NCBI RefSeq assembly: GCF_020539505.1
Contig: NZ_JACDXW010000006.1
Location: 124,001 to 188,000 of the forward strand
Direction of reading: 5' to 3'
DNA from: Mesopusillimonas faecipullorum
Lineage (GTDB): Bacteria; Pseudomonadota; Gammaproteobacteria; Burkholderiales; Burkholderiaceae_B
DNA length: 64,000 bases
The notes under the pieces are model-generated. The model had not been told where the DNA came from, made no database searches, and was given only the letters and a program-made list of their open reading frames with translations. This document shows, piece after piece, positions 7,795-17,901 of the stretch (the stretch's first letter is position 1; each line of letters opens with the position of its first letter). Both the position numbers and the translations under genes were made by a program.

Positions 7795-10700
7795 ATGAGC
7801 TCAAGCATCCGAATTTTTGGCGCCCGCCAGAACAACCTCAAGCATCTGGACGTAGACATCCAAACCGGCCAACTCACTGTCCTGACAGGCGTGTCTGGGT
7901 CGGGCAAAAGCTCTCTGGCCTTCGACACCCTGTACGCCGAGGGTCAGCGCCGCTACGTAGAGACTTTCTCGCCTTATGCGCGACAGTTCCTGGACCGCAT
8001 GGACAAGCCCCAGGTCGACCGTATCGAAGGTATTTTGCCCGCTATTGCCATCGATCAGGTCAACCCCGTGCGCAATTCGCGCAGTACCGTGGGCACCATG
8101 ACCGAGCTCAACGACCACATCAAGCTCTTGTATGCACGCATGGGGCGGCTGTTCTGCCGCTGCTGCGGGCGCCCCGTTACGCGCGACTCTGCTCACGACA
8201 TTGCCACACGCCTGCCACTGATGGTCTCGCCCGACACACGCCTGATCATCACTTTTCCCATTCCCATCCCCACCAATTTCACCGAAGACGAAGTCCTCCA
8301 TTACCTGACCCAACAAGGTTATACGCGCATACATCGCGACCTTACCTCCCACGAGACACCGCCCGAAGCCGAGACAATCGGGGCTGCCAAGCGCGGCAAG
8401 AAGGCGTCCGCGTCGCCTACGCGCTTACGCACGCTGCACGTGGTGCAAGACAGGCTGCGTTTGGGTACGGCCGAACCTGCGCGATTGATGGAAGCCCTTG
8501 AAACGGCGCTTAACCAAGGGGCCGGCCATCTGGTGGTTTACGCCGCACAGGCTGACTCCGAAGAAGAAACCCCTTGGCATTTCAGCAGCGGCTTGCATTG
8601 CGCCCATTGCGATATCGCCTATAGCTCCCCCTTGCCCAGTACCTTCTCATTCAATTCGCCTTTGGGTGCCTGCGAAAGCTGCCGGGGCTTTGGCCGCGTC
8701 ATGGGCATAGATTACGGGCTGGTCATCCCTGACGAAACCAAAACCCTGCGCGAAGGGGCGATCAAGCCGTGGCAAACCGCCAGCTACAAAGAATGCCAAT
8801 CCGAGATGGAGCAGTACGCGCGCAAGGCCGGCATCCGCCTGGACGCCCCCTGGAACTCGCTCTTACCCGAAGAAAAAGACTGGGTCATACACGGCGACCC
8901 TACCTGGAAAGGCGGCCATCAAGCCTGGAAAACCCAGTGGTATGGGGCGCAGCGCTTTTTCGACTGGCTGGAATCCCGCGCCTACAAGATGCACGTTCGA
9001 GTGCTGCTTTCCAAGTATCGAAGCTACACCGCTTGTCCGGCCTGCGGCGGCTCCCGCCTTAAACCCGATGCCACCTTATGGCGATTGGGTGATGAAGCTA
9101 TCCCCGTTGATAACCGCTACCCACGCTTCAAGCCTGTTCATGCGCAATGGTCTCTCGACCAACTGAATGCCCTGCCGGGTTTGAACGTACACGACCTGAT
9201 GCGTTTGCCCATTGATCGCGTCCGGGCCTTCTTCGATACGCTTAGCTTCGGCGCCGCCATGGACGCCGCTCTGGCCTTGTTGCTCGACGAAGTGCGCGCG
9301 CGTCTGCGCTTTCTGTGTGATGTGGGCTTGGGCTATCTCTCTTTGGATCGTCAGAGCCGAACACTCTCAGGAGGCGAGGTACAGCGCATCAACCTGACCA
9401 CCGCTTTGGGTACCTCGCTGGTCAATACCTTGTTCGTCCTGGACGAACCCTCTATCGGGCTACACCCGCGAGACATGCACCGCATCGTGGAAGTGATGCA
9501 CCGCCTGCGTAGCAATGGCAATACTTTGGTTGTGGTCGAGCACGACCCGCAAGCCATGGTGGCTGCAGACCGCATACTCGAAATCGGCCCCGGCCCCGGC
9601 GAACGTGGCGGCCAGATCGTCTTCGACGGCTCCCCCGAAAAGCTACGTGCCAGCGACACGCTCACCGGTCGCTATTTATCAGGTCGACTTAAGGTAGAAG
9701 CCCCCCGTGCCATGCCTGTCAGTGCCAACACGCCCCGGCTGTTGCTAGAAGGGGTCACGGCAAACAACCTTCAAAACCTGTCAGTCGAAATCCCGCTCGG
9801 GCGCATGGTATGCATTACCGGCGTTTCGGGCTCTGGCAAGTCCACGCTGATTCAAGACGTTCTTTATCCGGCTATTTTGAAGCAGCAGGGCAAACCCACC
9901 GAGGCGCCGGGTGCTCACGCACGTTTGCTGGGTGTCGAGCAAATCGCTCAAGTCGTTTTGGTGGATCAAACTCCCATAGGAAAAACCGCACGCTCCAATC
10001 CGGCCAGCTACGTGAAGGCTTTCGACCCCATCCGCAAGCTCTTCGCGCAAACTCCCATGGCCAAAGAGCGCGATTACACACCGGGCACCTTCAGCTTCAA
10101 TAGTGGCAATGGCCGCTGCCCCACTTGCTCGGGCACAGGCTTCGAGCATGTCGAGATGCAGTTCCTGTCCGATATCTATTTACGTTGTCCCGACTGCGAC
10201 GGTAAGCGCTTCCGCCCTGAAATACTTGAAGTACGCGTCGAACACCTAGGGCGTAGCGCTTCTATAGACGAAGTGCTGGACATGACCGTGCACGAAGCCC
10301 TGGCGTTTTTCAGTGGCTTGCGCGATGTGCAATACGCCTTGGCTCCCTTGGCCGACGTAGGCCTGGAATACCTTAAGCTGGGCCAGCCGGTGCCCACCCT
10401 TTCGGGGGGTGAGGCACAGCGCCTGAAACTGGCCGGCCATCTGGCAGAAGCCGCACGCAGTGGGGTCAGCACGGCAAGAGTCGCTAAAAAAGGCAGCTTG
10501 TTTTTGTTCGACGAGCCCACCACAGGCCTGCATTTTGACGACATCGCACGCCTCATGCGCGCCTTCCGCAAGCTGTTGGCCGCTGGGCACTCTTTACTCA
10601 TCATCGAACACAATCTGGACGTCATTCGCGCCTCCGATTGGCTGATTGATCTAGGTCCTGAAGGCGGCGATGCCGGCGGCCAATTGGTGGGAGTCGGCAC

Positions 10701-13620
10701 CCCTGCCGACTTGATGCAACTGAAGGCTTCACACACCGGTCAGGCCTTGCTCGAATACGAAAATGAAATTGTGCACAGCGGCCAGACTTTTGCCGAGCAA
10801 GAGCCCGCGATGGGTAAAGAACAAGCCGCCTATGCAAGCCAGTCGGCTCAAACCTTACTGGCAGCAGAGCCCAGGCCTTCTTACTTGGCAAGCCCGACTG
10901 AAAGCGTCGCAGGTACGCCCCTGCAATCGCGCTTGCTGGCACAACGCCAGGCAATGGGGCATGCCAACGGCATCGACATCATCAACGCCCGCGAACACAA
11001 CCTCAAGGGCGTCAGCGTATCCATTCCGCGCGACACCTTTACCGTCATTACCGGGGTTTCGGGTTCCGGCAAGTCAACACTGGCTTTTGACATCCTGTTC
11101 AACGAAGGCCAGCGCCGCTATCTGGAATCCCTTAACGCTTATGCACGCGCCATCGTGCAGCCGGCCGGCAAACCCGATGTAGATGCCATCTATGGCATTC
11201 CGCCTACCGTAGCCATAGAGCAGCGCACCAGCCGTGGGGGCCGCAAGTCTACGGTTGCAACCATGACGGAGATCCATCACTTTTTGCGCCTGATGTATGT
11301 CAAGCTGGGAACGCAGATGTGCCCGGATTGCCATGTTCCTGTCGAACCGCAAAGCCCCGCGCAGATAGCCGCACAACTCTTGCGCGACCATAAAGGGCAA
11401 CACATCGGCATTCTGGCGCCGCTGGTGAGCGCACGCAAAGGTTATTACACCGACTTGGCCAAGTGGGCGGCAGCCAAAGGGCACACGCACTTGCGCGTAG
11501 ACGGCGAATTCATCCCCGTTGCGCCGTGGCCCCGCCTCGACCGCTACAAAGAGCACACCATAGAGCTGCCCGTTGCCGACCTCTTGGTGGATGCCAAAGA
11601 CGAAGCCGCGCTGCGCCAAGCGATACACACGGCACTGGAACACGGGCACGGCACACTCAGTGTGCTGACGCAGCTCACCCCTGACACCGACGCCGCATTG
11701 GACGATAGGCGCAACACCGACAACCAGGCTTTGGGCCAGACCCAACTACATTTCTCCATCAAGCGTGCCTGCCCCAGTTGCGGCACCAGCTTCCCAGAAC
11801 CCGACCCACGTCTGTTTTCGTATAACTCCAAACATGGCTGGTGCCCAGCATGCTTCGGTACCGGCGTTGAACTCAAAGGTTTCGACGCCGAGCAAACCGG
11901 CGAGGAAAACAGCTGGAACGCCTCTTACGAAGGCGAGGCCTTACCTTGCTCCGCTTGTCATGGTCAGCGCCTGAACCTCGTAGCACGCGCCTTTCTGTGG
12001 CGTAATCTATCCATCTGCGCGCTAACGGCTCAGTCGGTACAAGATGCCCACACTTTCTTTGCAGGCCTGGTCACCCGCGGTCGCGAGCAAGAAATCGCCC
12101 GTGACATCTTGGCCGAAATCCGTAGCCGTTTAGGGTTCATGGAGAAAGTGGGCTTGGGTTACCTGGCCCTGGATCGCGCCGCCCCCACCTTGTCTGGTGG
12201 CGAGGCCCAACGCATACGATTGGCTGCGCAGCTGGGCTCCAACCTTCAGGGCGTTTGCTATGTGCTTGACGAACCCACCATAGGCCTGCACCCGCGAGAT
12301 AACCAAATACTGCTCGACGCCCTGACGCTTTTGCAGGATAACGGCAATACCCTGGTCGTTGTCGAGCACGATGAAGACACCATACGCCGCGCCAAACACA
12401 TCATAGATATCGGCCCTGGCGCCGGTGTGCGCGGCGGGCAAGTGGTGGCGCAAGGCGATCTGAAAAGCATCATGGACGAACCTTCGTCACAAACCGGGCG
12501 CTATCTGCGTGCCCCCTTGCCCCACCCCGAACACCCCCATCGCCCGGTCCCATCAGATGCCGCCATGCTGACCGTGCATGGCGCTCGGCTGCATAACCTG
12601 CTTGATGTTGATGCAGCCATTCCCGTAGGCCACCTTACCGTAGTGACCGGCGTGTCGGGCTCAGGCAAGTCCACCCTGGCACGAGACGTACTATTGGACA
12701 ACCTCAGCCGCGTGGTGGGCGCCCGCGAACCCACACCACAGTGGTCGGGCTGCGAACAGATAAGCGGTTGGCAGAAACTAGAGCGTGTACTCGAAGTCGA
12801 TCAGACGCCGATAGGTAAGACCCCACGCTCATGTCCAGCCACTTATATAGGCTTCTGGGACGACATCCGCAAACTCTTCGCAGACACGCGCGATGCCCGC
12901 TTGCGTGGCTGGACGGCTTCACGGTTCTCGTTCAACACCGGCGATGGCCGCTGCCCGCTTTGCGAGGGCCAGGGTATGCGGACGCTGGAAATGAGTTTCC
13001 TACCCGACATCAAGGTTCCTTGCGACGCCTGCGAAGGCCAACGCTTTAACCCCGACACGCTGGGCATACGTTGGCAAGGTCACAGCGTCGGCGACTTACT
13101 CAACATGGAGGTCGACGACGCCATAGAGGTTTTCGCCGCTCACCCAAAAGTGCTGCGCCCCTTAAAGCTGATGCAAAGCGTAGGCCTGGGTTATCTGACC
13201 TTGGGCCAACCCTCGCCAACCTTGTCCGGCGGCGAGGCTCAACGCATCAAGCTGGTTACGGAACTGAACAAAGCCAGACTGACCGATGGTTTGCTCAAGA
13301 CAGGCAGAGCCTCCAGGCTGCCACACACGCTGTATGTCTTGGACGAGCCCACAGTGGGTTTGGCAATGGCCGATGTCGAAAAACTCATTCACGTCTTGCA
13401 CCAGTTGGTTGACGCGGGCAATACCGTGGTCGTCATCGAGCACAACCTGGACGTGATAGCTGAAGCCGACTGGATAGTGGACATGGGCCCCGAGGGCGGT
13501 ACCGGCGGCGGCAGGCTAGTCGTCGCAGGTCCGCCCAGTAGTGTCATGGCTGTTACGCAAAGCCATACCGGTGAGGCCCTTAAGGTGTTTCTTGAGCGCC
13601 TGCGGTCAGCCACTGCATGA
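7795..13620 (+). CDS. Tandem-fused UvrA-like excinuclease ATPase (1941 aa)
   Basis: One chain holds two complete UvrA-like halves, where a normal UvrA has about 940 residues and works as a dimer. Four Walker A motifs GVSGSGKS/T lie near residues 33, 677, 1087 and 1620. Four LSGGE signatures lie near 523, 869, 1466 and 1811, each followed by a Walker B DEP. Zinc-finger CxxC pairs are present in both halves, for example CESC and CPTC-CPDC in the first and CPSC-CPAC and CPLC-CDAC in the second. UvrA detects bulky DNA lesions and loads UvrB. Covalent-dimer UvrA proteins occur in Burkholderiales, usually in addition to a normal uvrA. Whether this one replaces or supplements it cannot be seen here. 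No gap or frameshift interrupts the frame. Its end overlaps the convergent tcdA by 41 bases. Confidence 0.9.
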   Translation: MSSSIRIFGARQNNLKHLDVDIQTGQLTVLTGVSGSGKSSLAFDTLYAEGQRRYVETFSPYARQFLDRMDKPQVDRIEGILPAIAIDQVNPVRNSRSTVGTMTELNDHIKLLYARMGRLFCRCCGRPVTRDSAHDIATRLPLMVSPDTRLIITFPIPIPTNFTEDEVLHYLTQQGYTRIHRDLTSHETPPEAETIGAAKRGKKASASPTRLRTLHVVQDRLRLGTAEPARLMEALETALNQGAGHLVVYAAQADSEEETPWHFSSGLHCAHCDIAYSSPLPSTFSFNSPLGACESCRGFGRVMGIDYGLVIPDETKTLREGAIKPWQTASYKECQSEMEQYARKAGIRLDAPWNSLLPEEKDWVIHGDPTWKGGHQAWKTQWYGAQRFFDWLESRAYKMHVRVLLSKYRSYTACPACGGSRLKPDATLWRLGDEAIPVDNRYPRFKPVHAQWSLDQLNALPGLNVHDLMRLPIDRVRAFFDTLSFGAAMDAALALLLDEVRARLRFLCDVGLGYLSLDRQSRTLSGGEVQRINLTTALGTSLVNTLFVLDEPSIGLHPRDMHRIVEVMHRLRSNGNTLVVVEHDPQAMVAADRILEIGPGPGERGGQIVFDGSPEKLRASDTLTGRYLSGRLKVEAPRAMPVSANTPRLLLEGVTANNLQNLSVEIPLGRMVCITGVSGSGKSTLIQDVLYPAILKQQGKPTEAPGAHARLLGVEQIAQVVLVDQTPIGKTARSNPASYVKAFDPIRKLFAQTPMAKERDYTPGTFSFNSGNGRCPTCSGTGFEHVEMQFLSDIYLRCPDCDGKRFRPEILEVRVEHLGRSASIDEVLDMTVHEALAFFSGLRDVQYALAPLADVGLEYLKLGQPVPTLSGGEAQRLKLAGHLAEAARSGVSTARVAKKGSLFLFDEPTTGLHFDDIARLMRAFRKLLAAGHSLLIIEHNLDVIRASDWLIDLGPEGGDAGGQLVGVGTPADLMQLKASHTGQALLEYENEIVHSGQTFAEQEPAMGKEQAAYASQSAQTLLAAEPRPSYLASPTESVAGTPLQSRLLAQRQAMGHANGIDIINAREHNLKGVSVSIPRDTFTVITGVSGSGKSTLAFDILFNEGQRRYLESLNAYARAIVQPAGKPDVDAIYGIPPTVAIEQRTSRGGRKSTVATMTEIHHFLRLMYVKLGTQMCPDCHVPVEPQSPAQIAAQLLRDHKGQHIGILAPLVSARKGYYTDLAKWAAAKGHTHLRVDGEFIPVAPWPRLDRYKEHTIELPVADLLVDAKDEAALRQAIHTALEHGHGTLSVLTQLTPDTDAALDDRRNTDNQALGQTQLHFSIKRACPSCGTSFPEPDPRLFSYNSKHGWCPACFGTGVELKGFDAEQTGEENSWNASYEGEALPCSACHGQRLNLVARAFLWRNLSICALTAQSVQDAHTFFAGLVTRGREQEIARDILAEIRSRLGFMEKVGLGYLALDRAAPTLSGGEAQRIRLAAQLGSNLQGVCYVLDEPTIGLHPRDNQILLDALTLLQDNGNTLVVVEHDEDTIRRAKHIIDIGPGAGVRGGQVVAQGDLKSIMDEPSSQTGRYLRAPLPHPEHPHRPVPSDAAMLTVHGARLHNLLDVDAAIPVGHLTVVTGVSGSGKSTLARDVLLDNLSRVVGAREPTPQWSGCEQISGWQKLERVLEVDQTPIGKTPRSCPATYIGFWDDIRKLFADTRDARLRGWTASRFSFNTGDGRCPLCEGQGMRTLEMSFLPDIKVPCDACEGQRFNPDTLGIRWQGHSVGDLLNMEVDDAIEVFAAHPKVLRPLKLMQSVGLGYLTLGQPSPTLSGGEAQRIKLVTELNKARLTDGLLKTGRASRLPHTLYVLDEPTVGLAMADVEKLIHVLHQLVDAGNTVVVIEHNLDVIAEADWIVDMGPEGGTGGGRLVVAGPPSSVMAVTQSHTGEALKVFLERLRSATA

Positions 13621-14401
13621 TCTGCCCGGCGGCTGCGAGCCCCATCGCAGCCGTCACGACCACTGAAGAGCCATAACCGGCGCAAGACAGTCCTCCGCCC
13701 GACTCACCCGACACCTGCCAGGCATCGGGCTGCAAAGCGGGTTCGTCTACCCATAATACGGGCACTCGCATGCGCGGCACCCGCCCTTTGGGTTTGCCGG
13801 GCTGCCCTCCCTTGGGGTAAGCATGCTGACGACGCAACACATTGCGCAGCCGCGCCAACAGGGCGTCGTTGGTGGCTAGCGATAAGTCGGCATGACGCAT
13901 CATGAGCGACTGGGTCTTGCCACCCGCCCCCCCACATACCAACAAAGGCAGTGAACGCGCTCTAGCAGCCAAAATCATCGCCACTTTGGCGGAAACGTCA
14001 TCCACACAATCCACCAATGCGTGCAAATCAGTGCAGGAATCCAGCATTTGCGCCACGTTTTCGGGCGTCACAAAGTCATCTATGAGGGTCAGTTGGCACC
14101 CCGGATGGATCTTTCGGATACGATCAGCCATGGCCTGGACCTTGGATTGGCCTATGGTGTCGTCAAGGGCGTGTACCTGACGATTGATATTGGATTCGGC
14201 CACGTGGTCCAGATCAATCAGGGTGAGCCGCCCCACCCCGGATCGCGCCAGCGCCTCGGCGCACCAAGACCCCACCCCGCCCAGCCCGGCAACCGCCACA
14301 TGAGCCTCTTCAAGGCGACGCGCACCCTCTGGGCCATACAGACGCGACATGCCGCCAAAACGACGCTCGGGGTCGAAAGAGGAAAGAGAAGAGTCCGACA
14401 T
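13580..14401 (-). CDS. tcdA: tRNA threonylcarbamoyladenosine dehydratase TcdA
   Basis: A 273-residue ThiF/E1-like enzyme. TcdA (CsdL/YgdL) uses ATP to dehydrate t6A37 of tRNA to its cyclic form. The N-terminus has FGGMSRLYGPEGARRLEEA, then the Rossmann ATP site VAGLGGVGSWCAEALARSG and LIDLDHVAESNINRQ, the hallmark of this branch. LVDCVDDVSAKV and the later GLSCAGYGSSVVVTA segment also fit TcdA. The adenylation Asp and Arg/Asn residues are present. It has no catalytic Cys-transfer partner nearby. It reads toward and overlaps the end of the UvrA-like gene, and is divergent from chaC. Confidence 0.9.
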   Translation of the reverse strand: MSDSSLSSFDPERRFGGMSRLYGPEGARRLEEAHVAVAGLGGVGSWCAEALARSGVGRLTLIDLDHVAESNINRQVHALDDTIGQSKVQAMADRIRKIHPGCQLTLIDDFVTPENVAQMLDSCTDLHALVDCVDDVSAKVAMILAARARSLPLLVCGGAGGKTQSLMMRHADLSLATNDALLARLRNVLRRQHAYPKGGQPGKPKGRVPRMRVPVLWVDEPALQPDAWQVSGESGGGLSCAGYGSSVVVTAAMGLAAAGQIMQWLTAGAQETP

Positions 14402-14508
14402 GATGGCAAATTCGTTATGCTATGGCGGGGCGTCATCTTAGGCTGGCGCCCCGCTCGTCACTTGTTACACCCGTTATTTAAGCACGGCCCCGACCGCTGC
14501 GCCCTGCC

Positions 14509-15195
14509 ATGAAAAGCCCCGACTCCCTTGCCTCTCTCTTTAGCGCCAGCGCTTCGGCATTTCGCCTTTACACCGAAGAAGAGCTTATTGCCTCGCGCGA
14601 TGCCGCCATGCACGCATGGCAACCCGGCAGCGATATCTGGGTATTTGGCTATGGTTCGCTGATTTGGCGCCCCGAATTCGATTATGAAGAAAAGCGCGAA
14701 GCTCTTTTACGTGGCTATCATCGATCTTTGTGCCTTTGGTCACGCATCAACCGCGGCACCCCGGAGCGCCCCGGCCTGGTATTAGGACTGGATGCCGGCG
14801 GCGCCTGCAAAGGCGTGGCTTACCGCGTCGCTGGAAAAGAAGTGCCCGAAACCATGGACGCGCTTTGGCGTCGCGAGATGGCCTCTGGCGCCTATCTGCC
14901 CCGTTGGCTGAATTGCGCCACCCAGAAAGGGCGCGTACAGGCCTTGGTGTTTGTCATGGATCGCAGCAAGCCCGCCTATGCCCAAGGCCTGACTGCTCAA
15001 CAACAGGCTCACATTGTGCTTGATGCTCATGGTAAATACGGCCCTTGCACCGAATACGTATTGGAAACCGTGCACGCTTTGCGTGCTGCGGGCATCTGCG
15101 ATCAAAAGCTGGAATCCGTCGTGGGGGCGCTACATGCCTCTAGGCCGGCAGAGTACACTAAGGCCTCCGTTGCGCCGCCCTTCGGCACACCCTGA
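14509..15195 (+). CDS. chaC: Gamma-glutamylcyclotransferase ChaC
   Basis: A 228-residue ChaC-family enzyme, which releases 5-oxoproline from glutathione. The substrate loop [11 protein letters not shown] (about residues 47-57) and [20 protein letters not shown] are family hallmarks. The catalytic Glu should lie in the [16 protein letters not shown] segment. [20 protein letters not shown] near the C-terminus is also conserved. No signal peptide is present, so it is cytoplasmic. The stop is 22 bases before pdxH, so a common transcript with pdxH is likely. The 107-bp gap to tcdA is the divergent promoter region. Confidence 0.9.
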   Translation: MKSPDSLASLFSASASAFRLYTEEELIASRDAAMHAWQPGSDIWVFGYGSLIWRPEFDYEEKREALLRGYHRSLCLWSRINRGTPERPGLVLGLDAGGACKGVAYRVAGKEVPETMDALWRREMASGAYLPRWLNCATQKGRVQALVFVMDRSKPAYAQGLTAQQQAHIVLDAHGKYGPCTEYVLETVHALRAAGICDQKLESVVGALHASRPAEYTKASVAPPFGTP

Positions 15196-15217
15196 TTTAT
15201 CGCCAATAGCCGCCCTT

Positions 15218-15850
15218 ATGTCCATTGCCGACCTGCGTACCTCCTACGACAAACACACTTTGCTGGAATCAGACGTCGCATCCGACCCGCTGACGCAGTT
15301 TTCTGCCTGGCTGGCCGAGGCCTTGGCAGGTGAAGACCACGAGCCCAACGCCATGACACTGGCGACGGCCGACGACCAAGGCCGCCCATCGGCGCGCATC
15401 GTGTTGCTTAAAGGTGTCGACCCACAAGGTTTGGTGTTCTTTACCAACTACCAGTCGCGCAAGGGTGGCGAGCTTACCGATAACCCTCACGCCAGCCTTT
15501 TGTTTTTCTGGCCTACCCTTGAGCGCCAGGTTCGCATTGAAGGCCGGGTCGAACGCATCCAAGCCAGCGAATCCGACGCCTACTTCCATTCGCGCCCCTT
15601 GGGTTCGCGTATCGGCGCGTGGGCTTCGCCGCAAAGCCAAGCTATTTCACGCGATGCTCTCGAAGCACGCTGGCTGCAGTTTGCCGCCGAATTGGGCGAC
15701 ACCCCTCAGCGCCCTTCGCATTGGGGAGGATATAGGCTGCGTCCAGAGCGCTTGGAGTTCTGGCAGGGCCGCCCCTCACGCATGCATGATCGCATCGTAT
15801 ACGAACGCGATGCTGAAAACGGCTGGCGATTGGTGCGCCTGGCACCCTGA
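15218..15850 (+). CDS. pdxH: Pyridoxamine 5'-phosphate oxidase
   Basis: A 210-residue flavoprotein that oxidises pyridoxamine or pyridoxine 5'-phosphate to PLP with FMN. Motifs are [66 protein letters not shown] and the C-terminal [20 protein letters not shown], which carry the FMN and PLP contacts. I start at ATG 15218, which gives the N-terminus [12 protein letters not shown] typical of the family. The open frame continues upstream into chaC but without homology. Confidence 0.95.
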   Translation: MSIADLRTSYDKHTLLESDVASDPLTQFSAWLAEALAGEDHEPNAMTLATADDQGRPSARIVLLKGVDPQGLVFFTNYQSRKGGELTDNPHASLLFFWPTLERQVRIEGRVERIQASESDAYFHSRPLGSRIGAWASPQSQAISRDALEARWLQFAAELGDTPQRPSHWGGYRLRPERLEFWQGRPSRMHDRIVYERDAENGWRLVRLAP

Positions 15851-15908
15851 TCCCACCCCGCTCTTTCGCCATTGGTTTATCATGGCGGCAAATTTTTCTA
15901 GACGCCTC

Positions 15909-16760
15909 ATGCAAGACTTCATTCTGACCCTTTCCTGCCCCGACCGTGTCGGCATCGTGCACCGCGTTACGCAGTGGTTGCTTGACCTCGAAGGCAATAT
16001 CGTCGATGCCCAACAGTTTGGTGATGCCGGCACCGCACGTTTTTTCCTTCGCGTGCATTTTCAGATTGCACGAGGCCAGCATACGCCCGTGTCATTACGA
16101 GAAAGCTTTGAGCCCGTCGCCAGCGCCTTTGACATGCAAGCCCAGATCCATGACGCCGAGCGCAAAGCGCGCCTGCTCATTCTGGTCAGCCGCCAAGGCC
16201 ATTGCTTGAATGACCTCTTGTTCCGTACGCATAGCGGGCAGCTTAATGTCGAGATTGCCGCGATTGCCTCCAACCACAACGACTATGCAGGTCTGGCAGC
16301 CTCTTATCAGGCTCCCTTCCACTACCTGCCTGTGACGCCCGAAACCAAAGCCCAGCAAGAACAACAGATTCTCAACCTGGTCGAGAGCGAAAAAATCGAT
16401 CTGGTGGTTCTGGCGCGTTACATGCAGATTCTGTCGCCCGAGCTTTGCAGCGCTCTGGAAGGCCGCGCCATCAACATCCATCACAGCTTCCTGCCCAGTT
16501 TCAAAGGTGCGCGCCCCTATCATCAGGCCCATGCCCGCGGCGTCAAGATCATCGGCGCCACGGCACACTATGTGACCTCCGATCTGGACGAAGGCCCGAT
16601 CATCGAGCAAGACGTTGAACGCGTGAATCACGCCATGGACGTCAATCAACTGACCCAGGTGGGTAGCGATGTGGAATCCCTGGTGTTGGCGCGCGCCGTA
16701 CGCAAGCATGTTGAACACCGCATTTTGCGTAACGGCCACCGCACGGTGGTGTTCAGCTAA
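15909..16760 (+). CDS. purU: Formyltetrahydrofolate deformylase
   Basis: A 283-residue PurU, which hydrolyses 10-formyl-THF to THF and formate to balance one-carbon pools. An N-terminal ACT domain begins FILTLSCPDRVGIVHRVTQW, followed by the formyltransferase domain. The catalytic His lies in INIHHSFLPSFKGARPYHQA and the catalytic Asp in HYVTSDLDEGPIIEQD. I start at ATG 15909 because it begins right at the ACT strand; an in-frame ATG at 15882 would add nine residues. It overlaps the end of the convergent LysR gene by 8 bases. Confidence 0.94.
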   Translation: MQDFILTLSCPDRVGIVHRVTQWLLDLEGNIVDAQQFGDAGTARFFLRVHFQIARGQHTPVSLRESFEPVASAFDMQAQIHDAERKARLLILVSRQGHCLNDLLFRTHSGQLNVEIAAIASNHNDYAGLAASYQAPFHYLPVTPETKAQQEQQILNLVESEKIDLVVLARYMQILSPELCSALEGRAINIHHSFLPSFKGARPYHQAHARGVKIIGATAHYVTSDLDEGPIIEQDVERVNHAMDVNQLTQVGSDVESLVLARAVRKHVEHRILRNGHRTVVFS

Positions 16761-17682
16761 GGCCAGAGGCGCCGACGGCCCCACTACCGCGCATGGCCAA
16801 GGCCGCGTGCCTGAGCCAGCGCTCAAAGCTCAATAAGGCCTCGCCAGGTTCGGCCCGAGTCGGATAACTAAAATAGTAGGCGTCCTGCACGGGCAAGTCT
16901 TCTTCGAATGGCAAAACCAGCGTTTCGTCTGCACGGGCCTGCAAGGCCAGGAACCGTGGTATCAGGGCCAAGCCCAGCCCTGCCTGGGCGGCTGCCAGCA
17001 ACATCGTAAACAGCTCGAACCTTGGCCCCGCCTCGACCGAGCGAGGCATTTCGCGCCCCCGCGCTTGATACCAGGCACGCCAGACGTCGGGGCGCGACAT
17101 CATGTGTAGATGGGGGATGCGGGCTAATCCCTCGGGCCCACTCTGCAGCACCGCATAGACATCCTTGCGGCACACCGGCACCAGGGCCTCTTCATCGAAA
17201 AGTTTGAACCCAGTTGTACCCGGCCACAGCTGCGCAGCATGGTAAAGGGCACCGTCAAAAGGCTGGTCGTCGAACTGGAAAGGCCGGGTGCGTACAGACA
17301 GACTGACGCTGACATCAGGATGCCTTTGGCGAAAACTGGGCAAGCGCGGCACCAGCCAAGTCGTCGCTAAAGTCGGCAAAACAGCAATATGCAGGCTGCG
17401 CCCCATGCCTGCCCGCGAAATCAGACCTAAAGTGTCCTTCTCGAGCTGCTCCAAGTGGTGCCGCACCCGCGCCGCATAGGCTGCCCCCGCATCGGTCAAT
17501 GCCAAGCGCCGGCGCACTCGCGTAAACAGCTGCACACCCAGCCGGGCTTCCAAGCCTTCGACCTGACGAAAAATCGCACTATGGGTAAGCGCCAATTCTT
17601 CTGCCGCCCGCGAGAACGATCCCAAGCGCGCGGTTGCCTCAAACGCTTGCAAAGCCCCCAGATTGGGTACTCCGTTTCTCAT
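16753..17682 (-). CDS. LysR-family regulator divergent from gcdH
   Basis: A 309-residue LysR protein of the GcvA-like branch. The N-terminal winged helix reads NLGALQAFEATARLGSFSRA then AEELALTHSAIFRQVEGLEA, and the C-terminal effector domain follows (VAVLPTLATTWLVPRLPSF). Start chosen at 17682 because a GAGG-type ribosome site lies a few bases upstream; a longer frame begins at 17709. It is transcribed away from gcdH with a 219-bp gap, the usual arrangement in which the regulator controls its neighbour. This suggests it responds to glutaryl-CoA or glutarate, which is inference from position. Confidence 0.88.
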   Translation of the reverse strand: MRNGVPNLGALQAFEATARLGSFSRAAEELALTHSAIFRQVEGLEARLGVQLFTRVRRRLALTDAGAAYAARVRHHLEQLEKDTLGLISRAGMGRSLHIAVLPTLATTWLVPRLPSFRQRHPDVSVSLSVRTRPFQFDDQPFDGALYHAAQLWPGTTGFKLFDEEALVPVCRKDVYAVLQSGPEGLARIPHLHMMSRPDVWRAWYQARGREMPRSVEAGPRFELFTMLLAAAQAGLGLALIPRFLALQARADETLVLPFEEDLPVQDAYYFSYPTRAEPGEALLSFERWLRHAALAMRGSGAVGASGLS

Positions 17683-17901
17683 TCCACCCTCATTTCGTGC
17701 TTCACGCACACTAGATTGTGCAATTTTATCAATTGATTCTTGCGATTAATTCACATTATGCTAGCAAAGTCGTTCGTCAGATCAGTGCCACGTCAAAAAG
17801 CCGCGACGACACCCGCGTAATCCCCGACTTGATCACTTCGCGGATTTCGGCAAAAATTACTTTAGACTTAAAACTTTCTCTCTCAACGGAGCGCAACCAT
17901 C
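17683..17901. promoter_or_regulatory. Divergent control region between the LysR gene and gcdH
   Basis: The 219-bp gap between the two start codons is AT-rich near the LysR gene. It contains ATTGTGCAAT at 17715-17724, followed by further ATTG/CAAT half sites up to about 17750, which resembles LysR operator spacing. A GGAG-like ribosome site precedes gcdH. Exact promoter boxes could not be fixed. Confidence 0.35.
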
